From Gemmatimonadaceae bacterium (GTDB taxonomy: Bacteria; Gemmatimonadota; Gemmatimonadetes; Gemmatimonadales; Gemmatimonadaceae): a stretch of DNA of 50,507 bases. A program made the translations under genes and the position numbers. Positions 50,005-50,507 of the stretch are shown piece after piece. The first letter of the stretch is position 1; each line of letters begins with the position of its first letter. The stretch is from assembly GCA_036273715.1 (NCBI GenBank), contig DASUHB010000002.1, positions 1 through 50,507 of the forward strand, in the 5' to 3' direction. Under the pieces are notes generated by a model. That model saw nothing but the letters and a program-made list of their open reading frames with translations, made no database searches and had not been told where the DNA came from.

Positions 50005-50507
50005 GCTGCTTTTTGTCGAGAGCGATCCCGGCGGCCAGCATCGCCAGCGCGATGAGGATGGCCACGATGGTGATCACTTTTCCGCGTTCGTAGGCGGCGC
50101 TCGTGAACGTGAGATCGATGTGCCGCGCGCCCTCAGGCAGCGCTACGCCGATGAGCACGTAGTCGGCGCGTCCGACGACGGCCGGCTTCCCGTCGGCTGT
50201 GGCAACCCAGCCCGGATAGTAGTTCTCCGACACCATAAGCGCGGAACCACGCGGCGCAGGCTGTCTGAGATCGACGTCGATGTGTCCTGGATCGTAGCGC
50301 GTGACCGTCGCCTCCACCGCACTCGGCTCGGGTAGCGAGGTGATCCTGGCGCCCTGCACTGCGGCAGACGTGTCGAAGATCGCGCCGCGTCTGATGTCGA
50401 ATCGCGGATCGAGCACGGCGGACAGCGTCTGATCGTCGGACGCTTTGACGATGACAGGAGCGACCCACGCCGGCGGATCATCGGTCGGCACGGTGTAGAG
50501 GTACGTC
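49997..50507 (-). CDS. C-terminal part of a large membrane protein (YfhO-like), cut by window edge
   Basis: The frame is open to the window end, so only the last ~169 residues are seen. They form a beta-rich periplasmic domain (ALMVSENYYPGWVATADGKPAVVGRADYVLIGVALPEGARHI split over several strands) and one final transmembrane helix (VITIVAILIALAMLAAGIAL) with a short basic tail. The ENYYPGW segment and the closing helix are typical of YfhO-family proteins and related lipid-linked glycosyltransferases. A GTG at 50491 is internal, not the start. Confidence 0.75.
   Translation of the reverse strand, partial: TYLYTVPTDDPPAWVAPVIVKASDDQTLSAVLDPRFDIRRGAIFDTSAAVQGARITSLPEPSAVEATVTRYDPGHIDVDLRQPAPRGSALMVSENYYPGWVATADGKPAVVGRADYVLIGVALPEGARHIDLTFTSAAYERGKVITIVAILIALAMLAAGIALDKKQHA

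Overview
The window comes from a high-GC, diderm bacterium, most likely a member of the Gemmatimonadota or a close relative. That rests on the 16S text, a fused LpxC-FabZ gene, an mcsA-mcsB-clpC cluster without ctsR, a bacillithiol gene (bshC) alongside a full lipid A pathway, and short overlapping operons. The assignment is inference; no database was searched. The content is almost entirely core chromosome. I see no phage, transposon, CRISPR array or defence island.

Layout. 1-4871: an rRNA operon (16S lacking its 5' end, 23S, 5S, strong terminator) with no tRNA in the 16S-23S spacer. 4899-10843: era, a Trm112-like zinc protein, a GGDEF-type protein, a zinc-ribbon protein, prfB with its programmed frameshift, and lysS. 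10840-16875: lolC/E-lolD followed by mcsA-mcsB-clpC. 16956-26968: an outer-membrane operon, bamA-skp-lpxD-lpxC/fabZ-lpxA-(Gfo/Idh/MocA oxidoreductase)-lpxB-DUF374 acyltransferase-lpxK. 26965-35095: glutamate dehydrogenase, rlmH, bshC, murJ, uvrC, thrC. 35233-37997: larC and a periplasmic TPR protein. 38128-44952: a DUF512 protein, der, plsY, gpsA, a MerR regulator, a GT2 glycosyltransferase, surE, pcm. 45002-48106: a disordered protein, acylphosphatase, apt, tRNA-Arg(CCU), and a YfgM-like TPR protein. 48107-48457 is a gene-free spacer. After it every gene is on the minus strand: dapF, a polyprenol-phosphate mannosyltransferase, and the end of a membrane protein cut by the window edge.

Two signals stand out beyond the gene list. 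First, the heptamer GTTAGGC / GCCTAAC (extended consensus CGTTAGGCG) is scattered about once per kilobase through genes and spacers. It explains most of the otherwise rare TTA and CTA leucine codons and behaves like a DNA-level word, comparable in style to an uptake sequence or a polar architecture motif. Second, the spacer at 48222-48249 contains an excellent XerCD dif site. Gene orientation flips from all-plus to all-minus exactly there, as expected at a replication terminus, which makes the rRNA operon about 44 kb away unusual.

Functionally the window links envelope building (Bam, Lol, Lpx, MurJ, PlsY, GpsA) with translation (rRNA, PrfB, LysS, Era, Der, RlmH, tRNA) and protein quality control (McsAB-ClpC, Pcm).
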